A model generated the notes under the pieces. It was not told the DNA's origin. It was given only the letters and a program-made list of their open reading frames with translations, and did not search any database. Position numbers and translations under genes: made by a program. 60,369 nt of DNA from Acidobacteriota bacterium (GTDB lineage: Bacteria > Acidobacteriota > Terriglobia > Terriglobales > Acidobacteriaceae), in the NCBI GenBank assembly GCA_021785495.1, contig JAJYFB010000003.1:1-60369 (forward strand). The letters are read 5' to 3'. Of the stretch, positions 11,563 through 20,560 are shown one piece after another; the stretch's first letter is position 1, and every line of letters starts with the position of its first letter.

Positions 11563-12639
11563 CTAATTGCCCGCGTGCGCTTCGGGGGCCAGATTCAGAG
11601 GCTCGCTCAGGGTAAACAGCAGCACCGAGCCGTCATCGAGCGCCGCCTGCGGATGGTCCGCCAGCAGATGGACGGTGATCACACTGGCGCCGACAAGCGT
11701 TCCGGCCAGAGCGCCTCCGGGACCGGCCAGGAGCGCGCCCGTCACCGCGCCCGCGCCCACGGCCCCGCCGTACTCGATGCCATCCTTCCTGAAGCGCGAA
11801 CCGGCCAAGACCTTTCCTTCGTACCCGATCTTGTCTTTGGAGCCGGGTGCTTCGGAAAGCTGGGCGTAGAGCCGGAAGCGCGATCCGTCGGGCATCGTCA
11901 GCGTTTCGGGATGCAGGCGCATGGAACCTCGGCCCAGCGGGCGTCCGCTGGAAACCGCAAGGACTTTGCCCTCGATCATCGAGCCGGCGGGAATCAGCAC
12001 CTGACCGTCGCGCACGACGCCCGTGGCGACGCGGGCGCGGAACGGATCGCCTGGCCGATTCTCGGTTGTAGAAAGCCGGTCCAGAAGCCGGACGCGAATC
12101 GTCGTGCCCTCGGCCAGTTCCCCGGAGGGCAGCGGGGCCGGATGCACGATGTCGCCATCGGGATTGGGCGTTGCGTCGCGCCGGTGAAGTTCCGGATCCG
12201 GGCTGCTGCCGGCGGCAACCTCTACCAGGCCTGCGTCGGTTCCGTCGACAGGGCCGCAGTTTGCCGCAGCGTCTGCGGCCGTCGCGCGGGACGTCTCCTC
12301 TTCATGGGCCGGAACGGAGCTGGTCGCCGTGTCGTTGGCCGGAGCCGAAGAGGTCTCGCCGGGAACCGTCTCGGCGGCGTACGTCGGCGGCGCGGGCTGG
12401 GGCGCAGGTGCGGCGTTCGATTGCTGCGGCGCGGGCCTGGCGGCGTGATGACTTGGCGACGGTTTCGGTTTGGCCAGGGGCGCAGCCTGAGGCTGGTCCG
12501 CCGGCGCGGGCGTCGTGATGGCGCTGTCGGAAGGCGGGTTCGACGCGCCCTCGTACGGATTCGCCGGGGCCGACTCCTGCGCTCCCAGCGCGGCAGCCGC
12601 AGCCGCCAGCCATGCACACACAAGCAGCGTCCGTTTCAT
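11563..12639 (-). CDS. Secreted Pro/Ala-rich protein with VirB10-like barrel and glycine zipper
   Basis: The 358-residue protein begins with a signal peptide (MKRTLLVCAWLAAAAAALGAQ). A Pro/Ala/Thr-rich linker follows to about residue 175. The folded part has the pattern GTTIRVRLLDRLST, then VLIPAGSMIEGKV, which resembles the beta-barrel of TrbI/VirB10-type proteins. Near residues 300-330 a Gly/Ala-rich stretch (GAVGAGAVTGALLAG) looks like a glycine-zipper membrane segment. No type IV secretion genes are nearby, so an envelope role of unknown kind is the safest call. GAGAGGAG upstream of the ATG at 12639 supports the start. Confidence 0.7.
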   Translation of the reverse strand: MKRTLLVCAWLAAAAAALGAQESAPANPYEGASNPPSDSAITTPAPADQPQAAPLAKPKPSPSHHAARPAPQQSNAAPAPQPAPPTYAAETVPGETSSAPANDTATSSVPAHEEETSRATAADAAANCGPVDGTDAGLVEVAAGSSPDPELHRRDATPNPDGDIVHPAPLPSGELAEGTTIRVRLLDRLSTTENRPGDPFRARVATGVVRDGQVLIPAGSMIEGKVLAVSSGRPLGRGSMRLHPETLTMPDGSRFRLYAQLSEAPGSKDKIGYEGKVLAGSRFRKDGIEYGGAVGAGAVTGALLAGPGGALAGTLVGASVITVHLLADHPQAALDDGSVLLFTLSEPLNLAPEAHAGN

Positions 12640-12927
12640 GCCGATCTCCTCTCGAAGGGCCGGATTTCACCGCGGGTTGGCAGGAATCTCGCCGCGCGGC
12701 GAAAACCGTCCCCCGGCCGGGCCATGGCGAAAATCCGCCTACGATAAGCGTAAAGCGCAATCGGTCCCGCCGGGCGAACCATCCGTTTGACAGGAGCCTC
12801 GAAGGGCAAGAATCAAAAGAGTTACCGGAAGCGTCCGTTGGCGCGCTGGCGATGGACGCCGCCAGGCGGCGGGGATCGTCGCGAAAACCGTCTGCGCGGA
12901 GTCGCTGTGTGTATTTTTAGTTGTCGC

Positions 12928-13728
12928 TCAATGGAGCCAGCGCACGCCGGTGGCCGGCTGCGGAGGCAGAGGCAAAACGATGAAGCCCTCGCGCCAGTGG
13001 CCCTGCTCGCGCCGCGGAGGATGGCCCACGATGCGCAGCGCGCCCGGGTCGTGCTCTTCCAAAGCCAGACCCGGCAGCCCGCCGACGATGGCCTGCAACT
13101 GGTCGTGATTGGGAGGGCGATTGACGGTGAGGGGAACCACCGCGCGCAGAGCCGCAAAGGCTTCGGCCAGATCGCTGACGCGGGTGCGGCGCTTTGCGGG
13201 CAGCGGCTGCAGGCCGAGCGAGCGCCAGGCGGCGTGCGGAGAACTCTCCACGAGAACGCGCTCCTGCTGCGCGACGCCCGGATCGGGCGAAGCCGGTTGC
13301 GGCCGCGTCTCCAGCCGTCGCCAGCCGCGGCGGCAGAGCCCGTCGTAGACATCCATGCAAAACTCGGCGAAGTTGCGGCAGGTCGACGGCTTGACGCGGC
13401 CCGGCAGGCCGGTTTTGGCGGTGGTGTTCAGTTGCCGCTCGCTGACGCGCGCATGGTCGAGACCGCTTGCTTCCGACTTCCACGCCTGCGGCCCGTCGAG
13501 CATCAGCACGCGAATGCCGCGCACCGCGCAAAGATGGTTCAGGCGCCCGGCGAGATTTTCTGGATCGACGGGGCCGCAATCTCCCGCCGCATCCAGGCCG
13601 GGGGGATCGAAGGGAAGAATCTCGCAGGTGACCGCAGAAATAGAAAGACGCGAGGGCGCGTGGCTGAGAACCACCACGCCCAGATCGGACCAGCGCCGAA
13701 AGGCAAGATCGACAGAGAGCACGGCCAT
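12928..13728 (-). CDS. DUF429-like protein (predicted RNase H fold)
   Basis: The 266-residue product starts with MAVLSVDLAFRRWSDLG, an acidic first strand like that of RNase H-type folds. It continues with VLMLDGPQAW, an ERQL segment, VESSPHAAWRSLG and the C-terminal NHDQLQAIVGGLPGL. Together these follow the pattern of DUF429 proteins, which are predicted nucleases without firm experimental function. The ORF extends 61 residues further upstream with low-quality sequence, so the ATG at 13728 is preferred although its RBS is weak. Same strand as the TPR protein upstream, separated by 179 bases. Confidence 0.65.
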   Translation of the reverse strand: MAVLSVDLAFRRWSDLGVVVLSHAPSRLSISAVTCEILPFDPPGLDAAGDCGPVDPENLAGRLNHLCAVRGIRVLMLDGPQAWKSEASGLDHARVSERQLNTTAKTGLPGRVKPSTCRNFAEFCMDVYDGLCRRGWRRLETRPQPASPDPGVAQQERVLVESSPHAAWRSLGLQPLPAKRRTRVSDLAEAFAALRAVVPLTVNRPPNHDQLQAIVGGLPGLALEEHDPGALRIVGHPPRREQGHWREGFIVLPLPPQPATGVRWLH

Positions 13729-13907
13729 GACTTTTTCAACGTAGCGCAGAAACAGGCCGTGCGGGCGCAGAGAATGAGGGCGCAGGGACGATTCTGTCCT
13801 AATCTGAAACAGTCGTCGGAATGGGAACGGTTGGCTGTGCGCGGAAAGCCCATCTTGGCCGTGGTCGTTCACGGTCTCCGCTTGGTTCGGACCGAAATTT
13901 TGTCGCG

Positions 13908-15593
13908 TCAATCGCCGGTTTCCAGAAGCGCGCGCGCCTCATGCGCGCCCAGAGTGCGCAGTTTGCAGTCGGGTGTTTTCCCTGTCTGCGCCTCGCAATG
14001 GACCTCGACGCGCCGCACCACGCGCTCCGGGCCGGCGTCCGGCAGGGCAAAGCTCGATTTTTCCTGTTGCGCCACGATCGGGAGCAGCGTGCGCAACGGC
14101 TCCGCGCCACTGGCGAAGGCTGCCGTGGGGCTGCCGACTCCGGAAAAGTAGGTGAGGTCGAAGAAGGCCGATCCGGTGAGCTTGCCTGCGTTCGGAATCG
14201 TCTCTTCCGTGTCGTCCGTAGGCGCTGCGGAATCCCCAGCCAGCGCGGTGACCCGCTCGCGAAGCATCTCCTTCAGGTGGTCGCCCCCCTGGGCCTGCAG
14301 CGCGGCGCGATAAACGGCGACGGCATCGCCGGTGTCTCCGGCTTGTTCGAGAATTCTGCCCAGGTGGGAAGCGTAATACGCATGCGGATCGAGCTTCCAG
14401 GCGCTTTCGATATAACTTCTGGCGGTTTCGGTGTTCCCCTGCCGGTTGTAGACGGCGCCGAGCGTGTCCCAGTCGCGCGCCAGCGTAATTTCAGCGGTAA
14501 ATTGCGATCGCCCCGCGGGAGAAGCCGGCTGCGTTGCGCACTCGTGCTCGGCGCTTCCGACCGCCGTGCCGGCGAGCGAGAGCGCCTCGCTCATTCCCAC
14601 GTTGGCGCGTTCCAGACGGTAGGCCACGTCGTCCTTCAGGGCCGGATCGTCGCTGGCCTGCGCTTCTTTCACGAGCGCGGCGGCGGCCGTTTTCCGCTGC
14701 TCCCGGTCCGGCGAGGCCAGCATCGCAATGGCCTCCTGATGAGAGAGCGCCGTGGCATGCGCCAGATCCAGAGCCGCGTCTTCCTGGGCGACTTCATTGG
14801 CCGCTCCGGGCTGCCCCATCTCATGCACGGTGTACCCCGAGGGCATGTGAAAACGGGAAAGGTCCGGCTCGCCGGGATGAATCGAGACCAGTTCGTTGGT
14901 GCTTTCTCCGTGCGCTGGGTCGTCGCGAATCTCCAGCGCCTTCACCTGCAAGTCGTTGTCGATCCACCATTCATGGCGCGTAACGATGGGCGCGGCATTG
15001 CCCATTTTTCCGGCCGGGATGGTCTTCTGCACGCTGAAGCCGGCGCAGAGCAGGCCGGCAATTGTGCGATTTCCCAGAGAAACCGCGCCCTCATTCGGCG
15101 CGGGCGGCAACTTCCCGTTCAGCGGCAAAGGCGGCCGAGGCGGAAGATGAATGAGATTTCCCGTTTTCGACAGGCTGTTCCAGAGCAGCATAGTTCTTGC
15201 CGCGGGGTCGAACAGACTTTCGACGACGAAGTGAACCGGAGGTTTGCCGGAAGCCGCGGGAAGGTCGGTGTCGACCTCTTCGAGAACGCGGCCGCTGCTG
15301 TCGCGCGCTTCGCGGATCGAAAAGTCGTGGGTGGTGAATGTGCCGTCGGCGAGTGCGCGCCGCGTATTCAGGATGCGCTCCGCCTCGTAGGGCTTGCCTT
15401 GGACGACGGCATCCGTGCTGACGTCGGCTGGCTTCGAAACGATCTCGGCAGGTCGCGCAAGGGAAGAGCCGGAGTTGCTGTCACCGGCCCATGCTGGCCG
15501 GAGACCGATGGATAGAGAAAGAAAAATCCATGCCGCGGCTCGGAAACATCCTGCGGCTGCCATGCACCCAAACCGCGCCTGCCCTTGATTCAT
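13908..15593 (-). CDS. Exported TPR-containing protein, function unknown
   Basis: The 561-residue protein has an N-terminal signal sequence (AAWIFLSLSIGLRPAWA). A beta-rich middle region follows (WWIDNDLQVKALEIRDD), then a helical C-terminal part with a TPR-like unit around WDTLGAVYNRQGNTETARSYIESAWKLDP. A strong RBS (AGGAGG, 5 bases before the ATG at 15593) sets the start and removes 80 spurious upstream residues. It is divergent from rubrerythrin. Conserved cysteines occur near the C-terminus (VHCEAQTGKTPDC). I do not recognise a family. A periplasmic scaffold role would fit the TPRs but is only inferred. Confidence 0.7.
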   Translation of the reverse strand: MNQGQARFGCMAAAGCFRAAAWIFLSLSIGLRPAWAGDSNSGSSLARPAEIVSKPADVSTDAVVQGKPYEAERILNTRRALADGTFTTHDFSIREARDSSGRVLEEVDTDLPAASGKPPVHFVVESLFDPAARTMLLWNSLSKTGNLIHLPPRPPLPLNGKLPPAPNEGAVSLGNRTIAGLLCAGFSVQKTIPAGKMGNAAPIVTRHEWWIDNDLQVKALEIRDDPAHGESTNELVSIHPGEPDLSRFHMPSGYTVHEMGQPGAANEVAQEDAALDLAHATALSHQEAIAMLASPDREQRKTAAAALVKEAQASDDPALKDDVAYRLERANVGMSEALSLAGTAVGSAEHECATQPASPAGRSQFTAEITLARDWDTLGAVYNRQGNTETARSYIESAWKLDPHAYYASHLGRILEQAGDTGDAVAVYRAALQAQGGDHLKEMLRERVTALAGDSAAPTDDTEETIPNAGKLTGSAFFDLTYFSGVGSPTAAFASGAEPLRTLLPIVAQQEKSSFALPDAGPERVVRRVEVHCEAQTGKTPDCKLRTLGAHEARALLETGD

Positions 15594-15729
15594 GCGAGCC
15601 TCCTGCGGAATTGCGTTACGAAGCGTCATGCGATGGCCGTGACGCGGCCTGCACCGTCTTTTGTGCCGCCCGTCACAGCCTGCGCCGGCCACGCGCCCAT
15701 AGGCTGACTGCCGAAGAGGAGGAATGCCC

Positions 15730-16308
15730 ATGTCTTCTGTTGCCGCTGAGAACGCCAAGACCGTCGAGAACCTGCTGGCTGCCTTTGAAGGCGAGTCGAA
15801 TGCCAACGCAAAGTATACAGCCTTTGCGGCCAAGGCCGACGCCGAGGGCTGGCATGGCGCGGCCAGCCTCTTGCGCGCCGCCGCGCGGGCCGAGCAGATT
15901 CATGCCGCCAATCATGCCCGCGTCATCCAGCAGTTGGGCGGCGAGGCCAAGTGCGAGATTCATGCCGTCGCGGTGAAGGGCACGCTCGAAAATCTGAAGA
16001 CGGCTCTGGCCGGCGAGCAGTACGAGATCGACACCATGTATCCCGGCTTTCTGGCCGAAGCGACGGAGCGGAAGAACAACGCCGCCATCCGCACCTTCAC
16101 CGGCGCGCTGGAGGCCGAGAAGACGCACGCGCGGCTTTACGGCGAGGCGATTGCGCTCGTCGCAGCCGGAAAGAAGGACGCCTGGGTGGGCGCGGCGCGG
16201 CCGTTTTACGTCTGCCCGGTCTGCGGCTACACTTCGGAGACGCCCGAGGAGCACGATCGCTGCCCGGTCTGCAACTGCCCCTGGGACCGGTTCGAGACGA
16301 TTCAGTAA
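15730..16308 (+). CDS. Rubrerythrin
   Basis: Rubrerythrin is a non-haem diiron peroxidase protecting against peroxide. The 192-residue protein has the ferritin-like four-helix bundle with iron-ligand motifs (EGESNANAKY, EQIHAANH, EAEKTHARLY). A C-terminal rubredoxin domain with two CPVC knuckles feeds electrons to the diiron site. The second ATG (15730) is preferred because GAGGAGG ends 7 bases before it but abuts the first ATG at 15724. It is monocistronic here and divergent from the TPR gene, with a 136-bp shared upstream region. Confidence 0.95.
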   Translation: MSSVAAENAKTVENLLAAFEGESNANAKYTAFAAKADAEGWHGAASLLRAAARAEQIHAANHARVIQQLGGEAKCEIHAVAVKGTLENLKTALAGEQYEIDTMYPGFLAEATERKNNAAIRTFTGALEAEKTHARLYGEAIALVAAGKKDAWVGAARPFYVCPVCGYTSETPEEHDRCPVCNCPWDRFETIQ

Positions 16309-16469
16309 TCCGCATTGCGCCGAACGGGAAATCGCCCGGCGCGAAAGTGGCCGGATCGCCGCTTGTCATCGCGCAAGAGTGGGAGTGTGTCTTCGCGAGA
16401 GGAGGTCGCGAACTCAAAGACCGTGAGGAAGTCCGGATTGAAACTCGCGAAGCGGCGTATGGCGATCAA

Positions 16470-16727
16470 TTATGCCGCAAATGTGTTGTTGTTTTCGCTC
16501 TGGTCGCCTAGTCCGGCGAGCAGCCCCGCAATGGAGATGTCCTCATCCAGGGACTCCCAGTGCAAACCTCTGCTGGTGATCCTGACCTGCTCGCGCTGCT
16601 CCGGGGCTCCGCGCAACAGACGAGGAAACCAGGCGAGCGGAATCCCGATGGTTCGCCCGTCGCTCAGATCGATCCACATGCTGTTTGGATCGAACCGCAC
16701 CGCCTTTGCGCTAACCAAAGAACTCAT
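16470..16727 (-). CDS. DUF2442 family protein
   Basis: This small protein of 85 residues shows the DUF2442 pattern: a V-x-F-x-x-x-x-M-W-I-D-L start, DGRTIGIPLAWFPRLL, and a C-terminal WESLDEDISIAGLL motif. DUF2442 proteins are commonly encoded beside DUF4160 proteins and have been proposed as toxin-antitoxin-like partners. The start at 16727 is chosen for GAGAGG upstream and because it overlaps the end of the DUF4160 remnant by 17 bases, an arrangement usual for such pairs. Confidence 0.8.
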   Translation of the reverse strand: MSSLVSAKAVRFDPNSMWIDLSDGRTIGIPLAWFPRLLRGAPEQREQVRITSRGLHWESLDEDISIAGLLAGLGDQSENNNTFAA

Positions 16728-16836
16728 CCCATGCCCTCTCAATCCGGTTTCGGTTTGCCTCGACAATCTCCGTAAGCTCGCGAAGAGCGCGTGCGCTGTA
16801 GCCATCATTGTCATCGTACAGCCGATTACGCTCCAT
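16711..16836 (-). pseudogene. Truncated DUF4160-like remnant (C-terminal part only)
   Basis: The 41-residue reading frame contains YSARALRELTEIVEANRNRI and ends in AWDEFFG, which matches the last third of DUF4160-type proteins. The N-terminal strands that normally carry the PHFH-like motif are missing, because upstream sequence is the 3' end of the PfkB kinase gene in another frame. I therefore read it as a remnant whose 5' part was lost at the junction. It overlaps the DUF2442 start by 17 bases and the kinase stop by 11 bases. Confidence 0.6.
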
Positions 16837-17731
16837 TGCGCCTTTCGACTGGGTGGGAGAGCGAGAGGTCAATCGGATGCCGCATCCATTCTCTGGTTCC
16901 CGGCCAGCGGCAGGACTCCGAAGCGATCTTTGCCGCCTCGGCCAGAGCCTCCGCAAAGCCGCGCCCCATGGAGGCAAAGTAACAATAAGCGCCGTGGAGA
17001 AGATCGCCCGCGCCCATGGTGTCGACCGCGTCGACGCGCGGAACGGGCACGGTCGCCGTGGTGACTCCGCTCATGATGCGGATGGGCTCGCCGCCGCGGG
17101 TGATGGCGACGTTGCGGACACCCGCGTTCTTCAGGAAGCGAAAGACGTCGTCGGCCGAAGCGCATCCCGGCGGCAAAAAATCGGCCGAGCAGATGGCCGC
17201 GTCGACGCTCTTCAGCAGTTCTTCGGTTCCGCTCTTCCAACTGCCGCCATCGAGAACGACCGGCGTTGCGCAGGCGCGCGCCACGGCGGCCCACGCCTGG
17301 CAGGCGCTCATGAAGTGGCCATCGACCAGCAGCAGCCGCGCCTGCGCGCAGAGGCTGCGATCAGCCTCGGCCGGAGCCGCCGGAATGCGCACGGCGTTGG
17401 CCGAAACGATGTTGCGGTTGCCGGCCGGATCGACCGCAATCGACGAGACCGCCGGAAGGCCGTCGAACTCCGGATTCAGATCGACGAGGCGAATGGAAAA
17501 TTGCGCCAGTTCGGCGCGGAGGACTCCAGCGAGCGCATGGCGGCCGGCGACGGTCGCAAGCGTCGCCGCGCCGCCCAGGTGCGCGCAGGCGATGGCCGCA
17601 TTCGTGGCCGGCCCGCCCACGTAAATCCTTTGATCGAGCGCGGCGACTTTTGTATTGGCCGCGGGAAACTCCGCGACGCGATAGACGATGTCGAGGGTTG
17701 AGAGGCCGGCGAAGAGGACGTGCGTCATCAT
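16826..17731 (-). CDS. PfkB-family carbohydrate kinase
   Basis: This ribokinase-like kinase of 301 residues is expected to phosphorylate a sugar or nucleoside using ATP. The first signature reads YVGGPATNAAIACAHLGG, and the second, with the catalytic Asp and anion hole, reads DTMGAGDLLHGAYCY. The substrate cannot be read from sequence. It lies 53 bases downstream of rsmE on the same strand. Two adjacent ATGs (17731 and 17728) are possible starts, and neither has a strong RBS. Its 3' end overlaps the DUF4160 remnant. Confidence 0.9.
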   Translation of the reverse strand: MMTHVLFAGLSTLDIVYRVAEFPAANTKVAALDQRIYVGGPATNAAIACAHLGGAATLATVAGRHALAGVLRAELAQFSIRLVDLNPEFDGLPAVSSIAVDPAGNRNIVSANAVRIPAAPAEADRSLCAQARLLLVDGHFMSACQAWAAVARACATPVVLDGGSWKSGTEELLKSVDAAICSADFLPPGCASADDVFRFLKNAGVRNVAITRGGEPIRIMSGVTTATVPVPRVDAVDTMGAGDLLHGAYCYFASMGRGFAEALAEAAKIASESCRWPGTREWMRHPIDLSLSHPVERRNGA

Positions 17732-17784
17732 GAAGGTTGGGCGTAACGACCGCCTGCCGTCATTCTACTGTTCGACGCGGAGAG

Positions 17785-18528
17785 CTACTCCAAATGCGAG
17801 GCGACCACGGCCAATGCGGCGATGGCCGCGGTTTCAGCGCGCAGGATGCGCGGTCCGAGCGAGACGGAGCGCCATCCGTTGGCGTCGAAGAGCGCTTCTT
17901 CATTCGGCGCCCATCCGCCTTCGGGGCCGATGGCGATCTCGATCGCCGGCATCTCCGCACCGCTGGCCGCCAGCGCTTCAAGAATGGCGGCGCGCAGCGT
18001 GGTGGTGCGCTCCTGCTCGGCCAGCACGATGCGCGTGACGGCGGATTCAGCACGAACGCGGTTGGCGAGCGGAGTTGGATCGTCGATCGCGGGCACGTCC
18101 GCGCGGCGCGCCTGCTGCGCGGCCTCGTGCGCGATGCGCCGCCAGCGTTCCACGCGCTTGGCGGCGGCCTGCGCCAGATGCTTTTCGGTTCGCCGCGCGA
18201 CGACGGGCGCAATCGCGCGCACGCCGAGTTCGGTGGCCTTCTCGATGGCCCACTCCATGTGATCGAACTTGTAGATCGAGAGCACCAAAGTAACGGGCAG
18301 CGCGGGATCGGCCTCCAGTTCGGCGAGAAGGTTGAAGCGCACTTCGCGCGTGTCTCCGTCGAGCGCAACAGCAGCCACCTGCGCGTGAAAGACGCGCCCG
18401 CCGGCCACCACGTCGGCTTCCATGCCGGGCTCGGCGCGCAGCACGCGCGCCAGGTGCTCGGCCTGCGCGCCTTCGATGGTTGCGGTGGCTTCATCCCAAC
18501 GTTCGGCGATCCAGCGGCGGCGGGTCAT
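17785..18528 (-). CDS. rsmE: 16S rRNA (uracil(1498)-N3)-methyltransferase
   Basis: RsmE methylates N3 of U1498 in 16S rRNA of the assembled 30S subunit. The 247-residue protein has the N-terminal PUA-like domain (HLARVLRAEPGMEADVV) and the C-terminal SPOUT knot with IAIGPEGGWAPNEE and LGPRILRAETAAIAAL, both diagnostic. A good RBS (GAGGAG) precedes the ATG. An upstream perfect hairpin (18603-18640) separates it from the Lys/Ala peptide gene, so rsmE and the PfkB gene probably form their own unit. A TACACT hexamer just upstream could be a -10 element. Confidence 0.96.
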   Translation of the reverse strand: MTRRRWIAERWDEATATIEGAQAEHLARVLRAEPGMEADVVAGGRVFHAQVAAVALDGDTREVRFNLLAELEADPALPVTLVLSIYKFDHMEWAIEKATELGVRAIAPVVARRTEKHLAQAAAKRVERWRRIAHEAAQQARRADVPAIDDPTPLANRVRAESAVTRIVLAEQERTTTLRAAILEALAASGAEMPAIEIAIGPEGGWAPNEEALFDANGWRSVSLGPRILRAETAAIAALAVVASHLE

Positions 18529-18602
18529 CGTCTCCTCGCGGTGTGCTCCTTAGGAAGTGTACGGCCTGCGCCGGCCTTGCGCAGCGATGCCTGCGCGCAG
18601 AA

Positions 18603-18640
18603 ACGCCGGGGGGAACGCTTTGCAGCGTTCCCCCCGGCGT
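18603..18640 (-). terminator. Strong hairpin terminator of the Lys/Ala peptide gene
   Basis: A perfect 17-bp inverted repeat (ACGCCGGGGGGAACGCT and its complement) surrounds a 4-nt loop. It begins 23 bases after the stop codon of the 30-residue gene and lies before rsmE on the same strand. Only a short T run follows on the minus strand, so termination is likely but not certain. Confidence 0.8.
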
Positions 18641-18663
18641 TGCCTTTCGTGGTGTTCGATCCG

Positions 18664-18756
18664 CTACTTTTTCTTCGCGGTCTTCTTGGCGGCCGTCTTC
18701 TTCGCGGGCGCCTTCTTCGCAACTGCCTTCTTGGCGGGTGCCTTCTTGGTTGCCAT
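18664..18756 (-). CDS. 30-residue Lys/Ala/Pro-rich histone H1-like peptide
   Basis: The product MATKKAPAKKAVAKKAPAKK... consists almost only of Lys, Ala, Thr and Pro. It resembles the C-terminal tails of histone H1 and of bacterial H1-like nucleoid proteins. With about 15 lysines in 30 residues, nucleic-acid binding is likely but untested. The ATG has GGGAG 8-9 bases upstream. A consensus-like promoter (18821-18849) and a strong terminator (18603-18640) bracket it, giving a predicted transcript of roughly 210 nt. The longer 140-residue ORF in the track is a read-through artefact. It could also be the tail remnant of a larger protein, but its own RBS and promoter argue against that. Confidence 0.7.
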   Translation of the reverse strand: MATKKAPAKKAVAKKAPAKKTAAKKTAKKK

Positions 18757-19098
18757 TTGCCTATTCTCCCTTTTCGATGGGTTGCATCGATGCTGCAATC
18801 CGTAAACTGCAGTTGAAGAATGTATAGATTCAAGCGTCATCGATGTCAAGAAAAAAACGACGGAAACGCAAAAAAAATCTTCACCGCAGTTGCCGCGGGA
18901 ATTTCGCGCGGTGGAAATCGAAGACGAATTGCGGTGCGCGACAGAGTTTCGCGTTGCCGTTCGTCGCGCTTGCGCGCGCGGCGAGCACTGTTTTCGCAAC
19001 CTGCTTCGACAGTGCGGCTGCGCCGATCTTCGCTGCACAGCGACGTTGCGCATCGATTGGCGCGTCGATCGATCGGCAAAGCGCACGGCGGCGCGCCT
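18757..19098. other. Gene-free interval upstream of the Lys/Ala peptide
   Basis: These 342 bases separate sdaA from the mini-gene. They hold the promoter at 18821-18849, an A-rich tract (18851-18875), and a 7-bp inverted repeat GCACTGT/ACAGTGC (18984-19014) that might contribute to sdaA termination. No credible coding region was seen. Confidence 0.65.
18821..18849 (-). promoter_or_regulatory. Sigma-70-type promoter of the Lys/Ala peptide gene
   Basis: On the minus strand the sequence reads TTGACA, a 17-base spacer, then TATACA. The -35 box is the exact consensus and the -10 differs at one position. The inferred transcription start is near 18813, which leaves a 5' leader of about 57 nt. It is the best housekeeping promoter I found in the window. 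Confidence 0.8.
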
Positions 19099-20523
19099 TC
19101 AGCAGGCGATTGTGTTCAAGGCGAGGCCGGCGAGGCTGGTTTCCTTGTAGCGCGATTGCATATCGAGACCGGTCAGGTACATGGTGCGGACGATCTGGTC
19201 GAGCGAGACCTTGTGCGCCGACGGCTCGTTCATCGCCAGGCGCGCGGCCTGCACGGCCTTGGCCGCGGCCATGGCGTTGCGTTCGATGCAGGGAATCTGC
19301 ACCAGTCCGCCGATGGGATCGCAGGTCATGCCGAGGTTATGCTCCATGGCGACCTCGGCCGCGTGCTCGATCTGTCCGTCGTTGCCGCCCAAAGCCGAGA
19401 CCAAACCGGCCGCCGCCATTGAACAGGCAACGCCCACCTCGCCCTGGCAGCCCACCTCGGCGCCGCTGATCGACGCATTTTCCTTGTAGAGAATGCCGAT
19501 GGCCGCCGAAGCGAGAAAGAAGCGCGCAATTCCCTCGTCGCTGGCGTCCGCGACAAAGTTCCGGTAGTAGAGCGCAACGGCGGGAATCACGCCGGCGGCG
19601 CCGTTGGTCGGCGCGGTCACCACGCGCTGGCCGGCGGCATTCTCTTCGTTCACAGCCATCGCGTAAACGGTGATCCAGTCGAGAGGCGCCAGCGGATCGC
19701 GGCGCTCACCGCCTGCGTCGCGCGCGCGCAGACGCTCGGCCAGCCGATGCGCGCGCCGGCGCACCGCAAGGCCGCCGGGCAGAATGCCATCGGTCGCTAT
19801 GCCGCGCTCGACCGAAGACTGCATCGTGCGCCAGATCGCCGCGATGCCCGAACGCACGCGCGCCTCGCACGCAGCCTCGCTGGCCTCGGGATGCAGCGCC
19901 TGCTCGCGCGCACACTCATTGGCCAGCATGAGGCGATCGACGGTGAGCCCATGCGCTTCGGCGGTTTCAAGAAGTTCGACGGCGCTGCGAAAGGGATAGG
20001 GCAACCGCGCCTGCGGCGCGATCGACGGCCGGCCGGTCTCTCCGTCTTCGACGATAAAGCCGCCGCCGATGGAAAAATAGATGCGCTCGGCCAGCAGCGC
20101 CCCCTCGGCGTCGAAGGCCGCAAGGCGAAGACCGTTCGGATGCTGCGACTGCGCGCCGGGAGGGTGCATCTGGTCGCGATGAAAGACCAGATCGCGCGGC
20201 TCGTCGAAGCCGATCGGCTGTTTGCCCGCGAGCGCGAGACTGTGCGCGGCGCGGATCGCAGCCACCGTAGTCTCGATAGCCGCCGGCTCGATCGACGCCG
20301 GCTCGTTGCCGGCCAGTCCCAGCAGGATGGCGCGATCGGTCGCATGGCCCAGCCCGGTGAGCGCCAGCGATCCGTAGAGATCGGCCGCGACACGCGCCGT
20401 GCGCGCCAGCAGCCCTTCCTCGTCGAGACTGCGCGCAAAGCGGCAAGCCGCGCGCATCGGCCCCATGGTGTGCGAACTGGAGGGGCCGACGCCGATTTTA
20501 TAGAGATCGAAAAGGCTCGTCAC
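19099..20523 (-). CDS. sdaA: L-serine ammonia-lyase, iron-sulfur dependent
   Basis: The enzyme deaminates L-serine to pyruvate with a [4Fe-4S] cluster. The beta domain starts at [20 protein letters not shown]. The catalytic alpha domain follows in the same chain, with [22 protein letters not shown]-type cluster cysteines and [17 protein letters not shown]. The fused single-chain form of about 474 residues is typical. The GTG at 20523 is chosen to match family N-termini; the ORF's 44 upstream residues look non-coding. No clear RBS precedes it. TACAAT lies 7 bases upstream, so a leaderless mRNA is possible. A 17-bp inverted repeat lies 38 bases upstream. Confidence 0.94.
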   Translation of the reverse strand: MTSLFDLYKIGVGPSSSHTMGPMRAACRFARSLDEEGLLARTARVAADLYGSLALTGLGHATDRAILLGLAGNEPASIEPAAIETTVAAIRAAHSLALAGKQPIGFDEPRDLVFHRDQMHPPGAQSQHPNGLRLAAFDAEGALLAERIYFSIGGGFIVEDGETGRPSIAPQARLPYPFRSAVELLETAEAHGLTVDRLMLANECAREQALHPEASEAACEARVRSGIAAIWRTMQSSVERGIATDGILPGGLAVRRRAHRLAERLRARDAGGERRDPLAPLDWITVYAMAVNEENAAGQRVVTAPTNGAAGVIPAVALYYRNFVADASDEGIARFFLASAAIGILYKENASISGAEVGCQGEVGVACSMAAAGLVSALGGNDGQIEHAAEVAMEHNLGMTCDPIGGLVQIPCIERNAMAAAKAVQAARLAMNEPSAHKVSLDQIVRTMYLTGLDMQSRYKETSLAGLALNTIAC

Positions 20524-20560
20524 AGATGGGATTGTAGCGAAAATCCATGAAACCCGGACA

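Noticed and set aside
11410-12747. 445-residue + strand ORF
   Set aside because: Antisense to the VirB10-like secreted protein, which has a clear signal peptide and RBS.
18664-19086. 140-residue reading of the Lys/Ala peptide ORF
   Set aside because: The upstream 110 residues cross the promoter and are non-protein-like; the internal ATG has its own RBS.
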